Origin: Trametopsis cervina
Taxonomy: Eukaryota; Basidiomycota; Agaricomycetes; Polyporales; Irpicaceae
Assembly (NCBI GenBank): GCA_022385755.1
Contig: MU278366.1
Location: 62,001 to 126,000 of the forward strand
Reading direction: 5' to 3'
DNA length: 64,000 nt
In this document: piece by piece, positions 45,194 through 57,200 of the stretch
How the letters are laid out: every line of letters begins with the position of its first letter
How positions within the stretch are numbered: the first letter of the stretch is position 1
The notes under the pieces: model-generated
Databases searched by the model: none
Seen by the model: the letters and a program-made list of their open reading frames with translations, nothing else
Told to the model about the DNA's origin: nothing
Translations under genes and position numbers: made by a program

Positions 45194-46378
45194 TTAGCGG
45201 GGTCTGATCTTCGTTATCCTCAAGCTCGAGAACCGGCTCGACAGATTTCGAGGCTTTTCGTCTTCCTTCACAAGGGGCGTCACGCCCTGCAGCCGTCTGA
45301 GCGCCTCGTTGTCGACTTCTTCGTCCCAGACCTTCCCCTTCTCCTCGACATCCGCTGCGACCGACTCTACTGTCGACGAGGCGGCCTCGTCTGAGCCCTC
45401 GAACGCATCCCCCTTCTCACCGAATAAATGCTTCGGTTCCTTGATGAGAACTTGGACTGTGACGCTCTGCTCGAGATCTGACGGTCTGGAAGGCTCCGAC
45501 CCGCTCCTTCGTACCACCGGTCGGGGTTTCGACAGCTGGTCCTCGGTTTCGCCCCCGCTTGTGCTACGGTCTGCACCTTTCCTATCCCTATCTGTGCGCT
45601 CTTTATCCCGCAGGTTGGTCTGCGAAAGGCTCCGCCATAGAGTCTTCGCGCCTCCCTTCATCATCCTCCCCAGCGCCAGCAGCGCATCCTGGTCATCGCC
45701 CTCCACCGGCGGCGCTGAGCCCCATTTGGAGGTGGACGGTCTTCTTGAGGCCGTACCTGCGATAGTGACGGTGGTGTCATCCCGATCCGCGTCCTCCTCC
45801 CAGATATATGACGAGGAGACAAGCTTTGACGAGTGTGCGCTGAGGCCTTCCTGGGTCGGATGTGGTTCGTTCATAGTATTGTATTGAATGTGTGAGATAC
45901 CCTCGCCGGGTATATGCTGCACGCCTTCCATATCGCCGAGCTGCCTCATCCGTCGTGCACGGAGCATCTGTGAGCGAGCAGCAATGCCGAGTTGAACTGA
46001 AGAGGTGCGCCGGCGGGGTTCGAGTTGAGGGAGAGGCGCGAAGGTGACACAGACGGCTGAGGTAGATGCGCTTCGTGGGAGCATGAGAGGTGAGGTGAGG
46101 AGGATGCCACTGGGCTTTGAGGATTCGTCAGAAGACGATGCAATGTCGGTGAGAGAGGTGCGCGTTGAAGAGGGTGCTGTGCTGTAGTGCATCGCGGGGG
46201 GAGGAATGCTGGGAGACGAAGAAGAGGATTCTTCGGGCGTGACTGTGCTTTCAATTTCCGGCGAAAGCGTGACCTCGTCTATGTCTGCGGCTTCTACCGA
46301 CTCATGTGTGGAGTGATCTTCTAGGATCTTCGCCTCCTGGGAAAGCTCGGATGTGATAGAGTTACCATCGTGGTCCAT
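45194..46378 (-). CDS. Disordered protein of unknown function
   Basis: A single-exon frame; ATG at 46378 (MDHDGNSITSELSQ) gives 394 residues. A longer frame begins upstream at 46474 but its extra residues look untranslated. The protein is acidic at the N-terminus, with Ser runs (SSSSSPSIPPP), a short basic segment near the middle (ARSQMLRARRMRQLGDMEG), another conserved-looking stretch (LALGRMMKGGAKTLWRSLS) and a C-terminal helix-prone segment (NEALRRLQGVTPLVKEDEK). No known domain, signal peptide or membrane segment was recognised. The clean 1.2-kb frame and normal codon use support a real gene. The ordered segments embedded in disorder could be binding motifs, which is inference only. Confidence 0.7.
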   Translation of the reverse strand: MDHDGNSITSELSQEAKILEDHSTHESVEAADIDEVTLSPEIESTVTPEESSSSSPSIPPPAMHYSTAPSSTRTSLTDIASSSDESSKPSGILLTSPLMLPRSASTSAVCVTFAPLPQLEPRRRTSSVQLGIAARSQMLRARRMRQLGDMEGVQHIPGEGISHIQYNTMNEPHPTQEGLSAHSSKLVSSSYIWEEDADRDDTTVTIAGTASRRPSTSKWGSAPPVEGDDQDALLALGRMMKGGAKTLWRSLSQTNLRDKERTDRDRKGADRSTSGGETEDQLSKPRPVVRRSGSEPSRPSDLEQSVTVQVLIKEPKHLFGEKGDAFEGSDEAASSTVESVAADVEEKGKVWDEEVDNEALRRLQGVTPLVKEDEKPRNLSSRFSSLRITKIRPR

Positions 46379-46960
46379 GACGGCGCAACAAAACTTGATA
46401 TGTGGATACTGGATATGGCGAAGGCGTAAAGTGAGTGTATATGCGAGATGAGTTCTGAGCAAAGAGCGACGCAAGAAAGACAGTCGGGTATTTGAGAGAG
46501 AGAATGAAGTTGGATTTCTGGTCGCTGCTGAGACCGACGTGCGAGTCGTCGACTGTCAACGTCGCATCAAGGTAACAAGAGCTGCAAAACCCGACCATGT
46601 CCTTTGCGCGCTACACTTGTCACCTGCCACGTGGATTTTGCCCGACGGAATCTGTTGCTCACGTGGACTGAAACAATTATGATCGTGGGAACCTGTCTTT
46701 TCCTTCGAAACGAGCGTCAACCGTCGCTTGTCACGCTGTCACGTCGCGTGCCCTTTGTCCCCCGTGCTGTCGGTGTCACGTCGTTTCCACCGTGTCAGCC
46801 AATATCTTCACGACTTTCCTCATCCCCACCATCGTCGCGCCTGTCTTCTCCCTGAGGTTACCCTCGTTCCCTTCTTTTACGTTCACAGTCTTTTTACTCT
46901 TCCGCCTGCAAGCACCGACTCCATTCCATATATTCCACTAAATTACGTTACTCCTTCAAT
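46379..46960. promoter_or_regulatory. Divergent promoter region
   Basis: A 582-bp interval between the 5' ends of the disordered-protein gene (-) and the Fus1-like TM-SH3 gene (+). The right half is C/T-rich (about 46780-46930), typical of fungal promoters near the start of transcription. No specific site is claimed. Confidence 0.5.
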
Positions 46961-48079
46961 ATGGCTAGCCATCATCAACCCGTTCGTCGCCATCACAAGC
47001 GTACTTCTCCGGTGCGCCTCCCCGCTCGCGACTTCTTCGACGATATCCTTGGCCTTGGTGACAAGAAGACCAACGATGAATTCATAACCACCAAGACTAC
47101 CATCGTCCAGACCATCGCACTTCCCCAGACGACCATTCTGCGCACGGAAGTCATTCCTATTGTCGAGGCGAAACCGACGCCCACTCCGACCCCTGCAAGT
47201 GTTTCTGCAGCGTCAGTGACCCCTGCTCTAGTGAGCCCCGCCTCGAGCTCGAGTGCTTCCGTTCCCAGCAGCTCGAGCTCCCCAAGCTCGTCCTCCTCCT
47301 CAAGCTCTTCGAGCAGCTCCTCCAGTATATCCTTGCCAAATACCAGTTCCACCCCGGTTGTCCCTCCACCAATCACCCATTCGTCGCTTACCCCTTCTTT
47401 GACCTCATTCGCCACCGCGACGCCCAGTTCGGCCAATGCGTCGGGCGCCTCAGCCAAAAGCACAGGCCTTTCCGGAGGTGCCATTGGTGGTATTGTCGTG
47501 GTAGCCGTGCTCGCTGCCATCGCCGTTATCATCTTTATCATTCGCAAGACGCTTCTTCGCAAGCGGGCCAACAGGAGGATGACCTGGACCGCGGGCGTTT
47601 TCCCCAAGCCTGACCAAGATTCGAGCATGCTCAATGAGAAGATGTATGGGGGAGCTTTACCACCTGTCCCGAGTGAAAAGCCATACGTTCCCCCCGTCGC
47701 CCCTATGCCTCCTCCAATGTCATATAACAACGTCGTCTCTCCGACTCTTCAACCCGCCTTGGGCGCCCCTGCCGTTGCGCTGACCCCAGCTGGCACGAAC
47801 ATCGCCGTTGTCAGATGCACCTTCGTTCCCAATCTTCCCGACGAACTTTCTATCACCGCCGGTGAATCAATCAGAGTTCTCAGCGAATACGATGACGGAT
47901 GGGCGCTGTGCGCGAACGAGCGCGGCGAACAAGGCGTTGTGCCCCTGGAATGCTTACAGCAACGGATGGCCCCGAACCCTACCCCTGGCATGTATCTCGG
48001 TCAAGGCACTGGTGACTGGAGGATGTCTAGGAGGGCAAGCAGCTTGCACGGCTCGTTGGTCGGTGCTCCGCGTTATTAA
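46961..48079 (+). CDS. Fus1-like membrane protein with C-terminal SH3 domain
   Basis: Intronless, 372 residues. A basic N-terminus (MASHHQPVRRHHKR) is followed by an ectodomain with Pro/Thr repeats (PTPTPTPAS) and a long polyserine run at about 47255-47330, likely O-glycosylated. A Gly-containing transmembrane helix (GAIGGIVVVAVLAAIAVIIFII) ends in basic RKTLLRKRANRR. The Pro-rich cytoplasmic linker leads to an SH3 domain: VVRCTFVPNLPDELSITAGE, EYDDGWALC, GVVPLECL. An O-glycosylated ectodomain, single helix and cytoplasmic SH3 is the layout of yeast Fus1 and of osmosensor-like proteins, acting at the plasma membrane in polarity or signalling. No cleavable signal peptide is obvious, so the helix may serve as signal anchor. 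It is related in design to the SH3 protein at 22729. Confidence 0.84.
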   Translation: MASHHQPVRRHHKRTSPVRLPARDFFDDILGLGDKKTNDEFITTKTTIVQTIALPQTTILRTEVIPIVEAKPTPTPTPASVSAASVTPALVSPASSSSASVPSSSSSPSSSSSSSSSSSSSSISLPNTSSTPVVPPPITHSSLTPSLTSFATATPSSANASGASAKSTGLSGGAIGGIVVVAVLAAIAVIIFIIRKTLLRKRANRRMTWTAGVFPKPDQDSSMLNEKMYGGALPPVPSEKPYVPPVAPMPPPMSYNNVVSPTLQPALGAPAVALTPAGTNIAVVRCTFVPNLPDELSITAGESIRVLSEYDDGWALCANERGEQGVVPLECLQQRMAPNPTPGMYLGQGTGDWRMSRRASSLHGSLVGAPRY

Positions 48080-48671
48080 ATCTGAGCACCATTTCCTGTG
48101 AGTTTCGTGTGCTGTACTTACTTGCGTGCAATAAATGACATGCGTTTTCGAAGTTTTATGTGCAGAATGATTATATTGTACAGCCGTTCTTGTGCTGTAT
48201 GAGAATCGTATACCCTTCCTGTTTTATATATCTTTTACGTGGGTGTTATACATATCGGTTCCTCCACCTTCTCTGCCTCCGTTGCTCCGGCCTTCTTTGA
48301 TATCCCATTTCCCTCCCATTCAGCGGTGTTGTTGTATGCTAGTTCGAGGTCCAACCAGCGCAGTGCAATTACCATGCTCTGTCCTTTAGGCAGTCTCCAG
48401 AGCCTTCTGTGGGCATGTTTGGTCCGTTTATTACTTCGATACAGGTATCGTTGTTCCTATCATACTGCTCACCATTCGGTGAGGCGATTAGAGCAATAAA
48501 TGGGATCAATAGTTATGTGATAGAGAACGGCTTTCGGAGTTTGAAGTTCGAACTATTCTGCTACTTGGGTAAGCAACGGTGGTAACGGGCGCTTCGTGCT
48601 TGCGCTCTCACCAGCAAGCTTTTGGTCCACCCTTCAAGTCGCTCCTTCCCTCACACTTTGTTCAGACAACC
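48080..48671. other. Intergenic region upstream of septin
   Basis: No gene is seen. It should hold the 3' end of the TM-SH3 gene and the septin promoter. Confidence 0.5.
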
Positions 48672-49981
48672 ATGGCCACCACCCCCGCTGACGAGATTCG
48701 TGCAAGCTCCTATGTCGGTTTCGACAGCATCACCGCGCAGATAGAGCACAAGCTCCTGAAGCGCGGTTTCCAGTTCAACGTGATCGTCGTCGGTACGTCG
48801 TCGTGTTGGCGTTTTCGTCGCGTCCTGCGAGCTGCATGCTCATGCTGACACCGCTGGGCTTTGCAGGTCAGACGGGGCTGGGCAAGTCGACGATGATTAA
48901 CACCATTTTTGCGTCCCATTTGATGGACTCGAAGGGCCGTCTGACGTCTGACGAGCCTGTGAGGCAGACGACGGAGATTCACCCTGTCTCGCACGGTACG
49001 CCCTCTTACTTAGTTTTTCGGTGCAAGGTGCATGTGTGGCTGATGCGCTGTACAGTTATTGTCGAGAATGGCGTCAGGCTGCGCCTCAACATCGTTGACA
49101 CGCCGGGGTACGGCGACCAGATCAACAACGAGGGCTGGTGAGCGCGCAACGCCATCTTTCAGCGCGTCCATTCGACTTATGCGTGCATTGACAGCTGGGA
49201 CCCTATTATCAAGTACATCAAGGACCAGCACAGCGCCTACCTCCGCAAGGAGTTGACAGCTATGCGTGACCGCCACATCCAGGATACCCGTATTCACTGC
49301 GCTCTGTACTTCATCAACCCGACTGGCCACTCTCTGCGTGCTATCGACATTATCGTGATGAAGAAGCTCAGCGAGGTCGTGAACGTTGTTCCTGTCATTG
49401 CGAAGGCGGACTCCTTGACCTTTGAGGAGCGGGAATCATTCAAGCAAAAGGTCATTAATGAAAGGGTCGTTCATCTTGTTGACGTGATTACTGAATATGT
49501 ATCTGTAGATTCGTGCTGAGATGACCTACCACAACATCCGTCTGTATCCCTTCGATACCGAGGAGAACGACGAGGAGGAGGTTCAGCTTAACCAGAGCAT
49601 CCGGGTAGGCATGCATGCTTCATTTCAAGGTTTGGAGGTTAATATCTGAGTCTTACAGGATATGATCCCCTTCGCTGTTGTCGGCTCCGAGCGCAGCGTA
49701 ATTATCGACGGCAAGTCTGTTCGGGGCCGTAAGAACCGTTGGGGCGTGGTTAACGTCGAGAACGAGAAGCACTGCGAGTTCGTATACTTGCGTAACTTCC
49801 TCACGAGGTCAGTAGTTTATTTAGAACTACGTGCCGATACGCCGGAGTCTAATTACCATTACCTATCCCCAGAACACACCTGCAGGACCTCATCGAGACA
49901 ACCGCTCAGATCCACTACGAGGCTTTCCGCTCAAAACAACTGTTGGCCCTCAAGGAACAGACCAACCGCCCTGCGGCCTAA
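48672..49981 (+). CDS. cdc10: Septin, Cdc10 type
   Basis: About eight exons, the first 48672-48792 and the second starting at 48867. The protein of roughly 335 residues begins MATTPADEIRASSYVGFDSI. The septin GTPase domain shows G1 GQTGLGKST, G3 DTPGYGDQ, G4 AKAD, and the septin unique element (NEKHCEFVYLRNFL). It ends shortly after the GTPase domain (ALKEQTNRPAA) without the C-terminal coiled coil found in Cdc3, Cdc11 and Cdc12, which is the hallmark of Cdc10. Septins assemble into hetero-oligomeric filaments at the cortex, septum and dikaryotic clamp-connection sites. The intron before the switch region (49139-49193 area) must be removed to restore CWDPIIKYIKDQH. Confidence 0.93.
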
Positions 49982-50443
49982 GCTTTCTTCGTTGTTGTCT
50001 CGGTCTTACTCTAGCTGGTCTTTCTTCCGATACCCTCTACTTACAATCTTTGGATATTGTGTCCTCTCCGCTCGTTAAAAGTTCCCGGATCACCCTGCGC
50101 TTTGAAAGGACCCTATATGTTGTTCTACTCGATGAGCTGTTATTTACAAACCCATGTCAGATCTTACATTCGTTCCCTAATGCCGACTTTTCTCTCGCGC
50201 ATCGCGTCTGCTGTAATCGATGTCGCTAAATGAGTGTCATGGTGAGTGTCAGTCGAGATGAGTGAAGGGCGTCGAACCTTCTAGAGCATAATTTGCGTTA
50301 CGTGCTGTAAATTCATAAAAGCGCGCCTCACTCATCCGCATATTTCTAACTTGCCTTCACGGTCATATTCTTCAGACCCTTCCCTTCTTTACGCGTTCTG
50401 CGCCCCCTACTAGTTGCTTTCCTCGACTTCGCGATTCACTAAG
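49982..50443. other. Intergenic region
   Basis: Spacer between septin and Aha1, both on plus. No gene is seen; it presumably contains the Aha1 promoter. Confidence 0.5.
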
Positions 50444-51896
50444 ATGGCTGCGACGATCCCGACACCTATGGCTGCCTCGACCGCCAACTGGCACTGGAAG
50501 AACAAGAACGTCACTCCCTGGGCGAAGCAGTGGTTTGAACGCGAGCTGACGAGTCTTGTGGTGAAAGGCGACTCTGGCGAGGAGGCCTCTATCACAGAGG
50601 TCACAGAGATCGACGGCGACGTCGAGCTCGGCCAGCGCAAATCCAAGTAACAGCTCTCGCCACTGTGTGCATGTATACGCGCTCTGACACGATGGATCCA
50701 TCTGCAGGCTGATCACGATCTATGACTGTAAGATGGAACTGAAGTGGGCTGGCAAGACCGCAGATGGGGACGATGTTGCGGGTCTTCTGACCATCCCGGA
50801 GGTCTCGCATGAGATCACTCTGGACGGGCTGTCTGACTACGTCGTACGTGATGTTTATATTAACGTTTAGATATTTTTGCTCAATTGTTGTGCGAGATAT
50901 AGTGGGATTGGTCGCTGACGACGGCGAGCAGCGCGGCCGTCGACAAGGTGTATGCTCTTGCGAAATCAAAGTTGCCTGTGGCACTGGAGGCAAAGCTGTC
51001 CGAGTTCCCTTCTGCTATCATTAACACGCACGGCAGAGATCTCACCGTCAGCGCCGACCCGAGCCGTACTGGTACGCCCACCCCTGCAGCTTCTAGTGCA
51101 TCGACGACGGCGACTGCGTCCACCCCCGCGCCTGCTGCGACACCGGCCGTCAAGAAGCCTGCGAAAGCTGTGAATACCGCGAAGATTAGCGTGGATGCTC
51201 ACTTCATGGCCTCTGCTGATGACCTGTTCTCGATATTGACTGACGAGAAGAGGATACCTAGTTGGACGCGCGCTCCGGCACAGGTGAGTTACTTCGTCAT
51301 CCGTTTAGTGTCTTGTTCAGTGATATCGTTCGTGTTTGTAGTCCGCTGCCAAACCGGATACAGAGTACTCCCTGTTCGCTGGTGGTGTCTCTGGCAAGTA
51401 CGTCTCGTTGACACCAGGGAAAGAGGTTGTTCAGACCTGGGCCCTCAAGAGCCCGTCCTGGCCGTCTGGTACGTAGATATCAAAGACGCAGCAAGAAGAG
51501 AGTCTGACGCTACATGCAAAGGCCACACCGCAACGATGACAACGACGTTCGAGCAGTCTTCGGACTCCACGAAGGTGACCTGGTCGCTCGCCGGCGTTCC
51601 GCTCGGTATGGAAGATGAGCTGACGCACAACATCCAAGGATACTAGTACGCATCCTCTCATCTGACATTCACCGTCTTCGTGCCTTACTGACTCCTCCCA
51701 CAGCGTGCACGGCCTGAAGTCCATTGGGTACGTACCTTTAGTCATGTACACTCCGCCGCCGCCATCGTCCCGGGGGCGTACCGGTCAGACCGCTTCTGCT
51801 TCGACCTCTTCTTCTTCAAGCCGGCCATATGTTGCCCTCGGACTGGCTGCGCTCGCCCTGTTTGCGGCGTTTAGTATACCCACGCTCTACAAATAA
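50444..51896 (+). CDS. Aha1-like activator of Hsp90 ATPase with C-terminal membrane anchor
   Basis: Several exons starting at ATG 50444 (MAATIPTPMAASTANWHWKN). The N-terminal Aha1 domain has WHWKNKNVTPWAKQWFERELT, KLITIYDCKMELKWAG, IPEVSHE. After an Ala/Thr/Pro-rich linker, the C-terminal START-like AHSA1 domain reads DLFSILTDEKRIPSWTRAPAQ, YSLFAGGVSGKYVSL, GHTATMTTTFEQ and HGLKSIGYVPL. Aha1 binds Hsp90 and stimulates its ATPase in the cytosol. Unusually, the protein does not stop after the domain: a Ser-rich hinge leads to a hydrophobic helix, PYVALGLAALALFAAFSIPTLYK, at the extreme C-terminus, a typical tail anchor. This would place the co-chaperone on a membrane (ER or mitochondrial outer membrane). 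The gene converges with its neighbour at 52340. Confidence 0.88.
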
Positions 51897-52339
51897 TTAA
51901 TGTAACGTGCATCGTAATTGACCACCACTCTTTTCTCCGCGTCTGCAGGTTGGGATCAGAACTTTAATCGTGTCAATTGCGCCGGACAAACGGAAGACAA
52001 GAACCCTTCAACGCCAAACCAAATATGTACCATCAACATCACCACCATCGGCCGTGCGCAAGCCACTTTCTCACCGTCTGTCATTCAAAGTTCGATTCTG
52101 GATTCTGTGTGTGGGAGGGAGGAAGTACGGCTCGCGCGTCTCGTAGTCGTGTAGAATTAGACACTCAAAGCTGTTGCATGTACACAAGATATATCGGAAA
52201 GAAAGATATCCATACGTTAGATGATTCGGAGCGCCTACGACGTCTGAGAGATTTCATGAGTATCGCTTACATAACACAGTATCATTACATCAACCAAGTA
52301 CGTTACATAGCATATCATTACGTCTATGGGATGCCGCCT
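51897..52339. other. Convergent intergenic region
   Basis: Lies between the 3' ends of Aha1 and the unknown gene. No gene is seen. Confidence 0.5.
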
Positions 52340-53402
52340 CTAACGCAAAACTTTGAGGGCTGCCGTCAGGTACGTGTACTCGAAGACAGTCAGAGCTTTC
52401 GCGGAGACAAGCTCACGGAGGAAGGTCTCAATACTAGACTGGTGTCGAGCAAGAAAGCGTAGCTGTTCCATATCCTTAATGCCGGCGTCGACAAGCACTC
52501 GCTGAAGGTGCGGCTGAGGCGGCTCCATCGCAGACAAAAACTCCGTCAGCTCCGCGTTTTCTTGAAATGGTGCCGGAATTTCCACGATCTCGCTCTCCGA
52601 CTTAACAAAGGGATTGTGTGTCGATGCCCGCTGGATCGTCCTGATGTCATTTCCCACCTAGTGCGCGTATGTGAGACATTGGGAACGCAGTCAAGGTCGG
52701 TGGAAAATGACACACATCATCTACCATAGTGTCTTCCTCGTCTGATCGAGGTTCTTCCGAGCGAGCTGTGCGTCTGGATGGTCCGGAACCCGTCTGTTGA
52801 GGTCTCCGATCCCGCACACCTCGTGTAGTAGATGCAGGGCGAGGGGTTTGCGCTCTTTGCAACTTAGAGCGGATGTTCGAGACCGATCTCAGCCGTAATC
52901 TAGCATAAGCTGCTGCAGGCCAGCAGTCTGCTCCGTTGCGGTACCGTTTCAAGATTGGAATTTTGGAACACTGTCCAGCAGTATCAGGTGAGCTCCCCTC
53001 TGCAACTGTGCCGCTCACCTCCGCGATATAACGCCTCATTGCTTGCTCATTTTGGCGAGTGAAAGACAAAGATGGATCTAGGTGAAGATCAACCAGCGGC
53101 CTCATCTGATTCTAGTGCATGATGTGAGTCTATTGAGGCCCTTCACAAGATAGAATTCTCCGACAGACCGTCACGTCTTCTAGACTGCGAATGCTGATGC
53201 CCATTGTGTCCTCAAGGCTCGTCCCTGAGGATTCGCGGTGTCCGCTGCGATTGCTACGGAAGATTCTATTGATTTCTTCTTTCGGGCGCAAAGTAAAGTT
53301 TGTCTTGCTCGCGCTGTGGCGATGACGGGGCGTCTGTGGCACAGCTGTCCCGTATTGCGCGCGTGGAACCGCGGGCTTACTGTTACTGTCTGATCGTTGC
53401 AA
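52340..53402 (-). CDS. Unknown protein with helical C-terminus
   Basis: Three joined segments on minus. The upstream segment ends at ...SIRSLED; removing a 66-bp GT-AG intron joins it to NQMRPLVDLHLDPSLSF, and a second intron joins ...SDEEDTM to VGNDIRTIQRASTHNPF. The N-terminal and middle parts are basic and disordered (RDRRPQQTGSGPSRR). The C-terminal 80 residues look folded and helical (ELTEFLSAMEPPQPHLQRVL, GIKDMEQLRFLARHQSSIETFLRELV), reminiscent of a SAM-like or death-fold helical bundle, but I do not recognise it. The true start is unresolved: no ATG opens the most 5' frame, and a first intron with donor GTATGT near 53447 is possible. The stop at 52340 is clear. Confidence 0.6.
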
Positions 53403-54276
53403 GGTCAGCGCGGTTCAGAGCAGTCAGTGGGAAAAACATACAAGGCATCCGAGTAAAGATAGCACTATTTCTTGTCAATGCTGAGGGTGTAAAAGTGGCG
53501 AGCAAGAGTGATTTCACTAGAGGTTCGTACTATCGTATCAACGCCACGAAGCGTCGGACTTCCTGATTAGGATAGCGGGAGCAACAACAAATCTCCGGCA
53601 GGGGAGCTACACAGAGCAAAGAAATCAGCAGTTGATCTATATATACTAGAGGCCTCATGTAGAGCCATGCGTCTCCATCGTGTAAACCTTTTTTTTTTTT
53701 TTGAGTTCGTCGTGAACTTGAGCGCATGGATGCATATGCAGGGTCCTCGATCCTCGAGGCCAAGTAAAGCCAGATATGGCCTCCCACATTGTCGCCAGGT
53801 GCCTAGGGGAGCCACCAGGTGCGTAAAGCATCGACAAGCCTGTGCACATTATTTAGTAATGATGATGTTCTAAGGACATCTGTTAGCCTACCGTGAGGTA
53901 ATACGACTCGTGCGACTCGTACATCAGGTAGTATAACGAGCAATTGGATTTCAATGCCATAATGTACTAGTACAAGAGATATATGAGAATGAATATGTCG
54001 AGATTTTAGATGGGGTGTATATTTCTGATGGCCCATTGGGCCATTACTGTCATTATTCATAAGTGATACCTAAGACACATCCAATTGATACAGCGAAGCG
54101 AAATGATGGTAGATAGATAGCAACAACGACACAGGTAGGGGGATGCGGTAGGCGATGTGGATATGGAAACACGACGAGGTTTAACTCGGATGAGGGGTGG
54201 TGGCACAATGGTCTAGTGTCATTGGAGGGTCGTTGAGTGGAGCGCAGGAGAATAAATAATGGAATCATGAGTGGAA
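53403..54276. other. Intergenic region with poly-T run
   Basis: No gene is seen. It includes a run of about 15 T at 53688-53702. It should contain the 5' end of the unknown gene and the 3' end of the flippase gene. Confidence 0.5.
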
Positions 54277-57200
54277 TTAGGTTTTCGGTATGTGGACGGG
54301 TTCGGGTTCCTCCACCACCGTCGAGGGAGCCTTCTTCCGGCGTATCGTCCGACTGATGGACTGCAGCAAGGATCTGCGTCGCTTGTGCACCCCCGGTTGG
54401 TTCACGCCGGAGAGGTTACTTTGCAGTCGTCTCAGCGCAACACCGTTCTCCTCCATTGAGAAGTCGAATCCGGTGTTCGTGGAGCGCAACCCGGTGGCCA
54501 TGTCTGTTCGGCTGCCGGTGCGGAGTGTGGATTGCTTGTGCGCGAGGAGGGACTTGCGGCGGACGCCGTGCGTCGTGCTCACGGCGCGCTTGAGGTAGTC
54601 CACACCGCCGACGTCCCTGTCCTGACGGAAGTCGTGGTCGGGATCGAGCTTGTGCAGGTAGCGGACACGGTCGATGTCGCTCGGGTTGAACATGAACTTG
54701 TACACTTTCGACGCGAGACGAGGAAGTAATGCGATAGGGACGACGAAGAGGACGCCCAACCAGAAGTATGCAGAGTGGAATAGATAGTGATTGTTTCCAT
54801 AAATAGGTGTTGCGAACCAGCTGGGCTTAATAGCAGAATAAACAGCCTGCGAAGCACGCATTAGTATACGAATAGAAAAGTGCGGCGCGAAAAGCACTCA
54901 CGGTGTATACCCAGATAATCACAATCTCGATACCGAGAGCGAAGAAGACCCAGCCAGTCCAGGTTGCGACGTTGACACCCACGAATAGAGTGACAACAAT
55001 GACAGCACCGATGGCCATAGTCTGTGATACTCCTGTCAGTAAGGCATACTCCTAAGGAAGCGAAACTGCTTACCGAGGAGAACTCATACAAGTACGTGTC
55101 ATATCCGTCCGTCCGGGACGTAGGCGAGAAGTAGGCGTACAGCATTATGAAGAAGATGATAGCAGACTATGAACAGGGTCAGATACACCACTCAGCAGCA
55201 GTACGGAAACCAAACGCACCTGATATATGCCGTCCATCATGTAGATGAGGAAAAGCCTGAGATTGAAGTACTCCCCAAGCCTCGAGTGACGGTAAAGCTC
55301 GGGAAGACTCATGAGAACGTGGTCGTCCGCGATACGATCGAAGAGGCCCATGGCGATGACTGGCAGGATCGTCCAGAAAGAGTTCCAGAAGAGCAAGTAG
55401 GTGTACTCGAAGACGCTGCAAACAGATGTGAGCACAAACGTCGCAGAAACAATGTGTCGATCAACTCACTATTGACTACTCCAGGCACAGTAGATCATGT
55501 ACCACCAGAGGATGCCAATACACACGATGTTCTTGTAGAAGAAGTTGACGATCCTGGAAAACGCAGATCGTCAACACTAACTCTTCATAGGAAGCAAACG
55601 AACAACTCACATGTTACCGTTACGAGCATACGACCAATGCCCATGCACAAGTAATAACCGCTTCAAGAACCGGAACTGTCAAACAAACATCAGCATACAT
55701 CCCACTCCCAAATCCCAACGATCGTACTCACCTGCGCAATAGCATAATCCGACGAATTAACAGCCTGCAGTCCCTCCTCGCCCGAAATACCAACCCCAAC
55801 ATCCGCAGCCTGGATCATACTAACATCATTCGCGCCATCCCCAATCGCAAGCGTCATGACCCCCAGGCCATCCTTCACAAGCCTCACAACAAGCGCTTTC
55901 TGCAGCGGTGACACCCGACAGCAAATCACGCCCTCGCACTGCGTCGCAAGTCTCAACAGCAGCTGTTTGTGCGCGTCGTCGTCCAGAGCCTCTTTGAGCG
56001 CGTCCCCGTCGACGACGAGCACGTACCCGCCCGGCCTGTTCCCGTTGTCTTGTCCCACGATAGACGCAACGCCTGTGTTGATGCGCTGTAACGGGTATGG
56101 ACCGGATGGGTTGTCGATGGAGCGTATGTTGTGCCGGATGCCTTCTTCGGAGAGGATACCGCTCTCGGGGAAGAACTCGGAGACGGCGCCGAGCATCTGG
56201 GAGTAGACTGGACGGCTGCCGCCTCCGCGGATGACGACCACGTTGTCGTCGCGGCCGATGAGGTTCGTGCTGTGTCCGATAGCTGTGTGGTCGACGTCGT
56301 CAGCACATTGCAAAAGACTACCACGCGCGTAAAACTCACCAATGGCAGTTTCGAGTTTATCACCAGTAGCGACCCAGATCTTGATACCAGCTTCCTTGAG
56401 GTCAGCAATAGTCTCGGGCACACCGTCCTGGAGCCTGTCTTCAATGGCAGTAGCACCGAGTAAACGAAGGTCATGCTCAATCTCGTCAGAGATAGTCGCG
56501 ATTTGTTCTTCGCGGTCGTCCAAAGACACGCTCGCCTCGTGATACCGTGCGTTCCAGTCCTGGTACTCCGCCTCTGAAAAGTGGACACAAGATCAGCAAA
56601 AGAGATAGCGCGAAACAAACACTGGCACTCACCAGAGATCGGCTTCCACGCCAAAGTGAGTGTCCTCAACCCCTGCCCCGCAAACTCCGCAAGATGTCTC
56701 TCCGTCGCATCCCTCAACATTCCATTCCCCTGGCCCTCGCCCAGCCTCTCAAACACAACATTATCCGCCCCCTTCATCAGCAACCACAGCCCCTCTCCCT
56801 GTCCCTTTCCATCAAGTTTCCGCACAACAACACTCATCCTCTTCCTCGCCGACGTAAAGTCCAACACATTCAACAACTCATACCGCTCAACCCCCTCCCC
56901 AAACGGCGTCGTAACATTTATAACCTCCTTATCCCTCCCCCTAAACGTGAACCCGACGTCCGCCGCAGCCTGCACGAGCGCAGCCTCGTCCGGGCTCTGC
57001 GCCTTATACTCCAACGCCCCGCTCTCCGTGTCGACAGACGCAAGCACCGTATGACACAGCGCGAGCGCGAGCCAGAACCGATCGAGCGCGCCGCCCGCTT
57101 TGGCGTGTGCGTTCACAGCAGCTGCGATGTCCGCGGTGAGCGCGCTGTCTTTGAAACGACGGAGCACGCCGTTGGAGAGCTTGACGGTGGGGGCGAGTGT

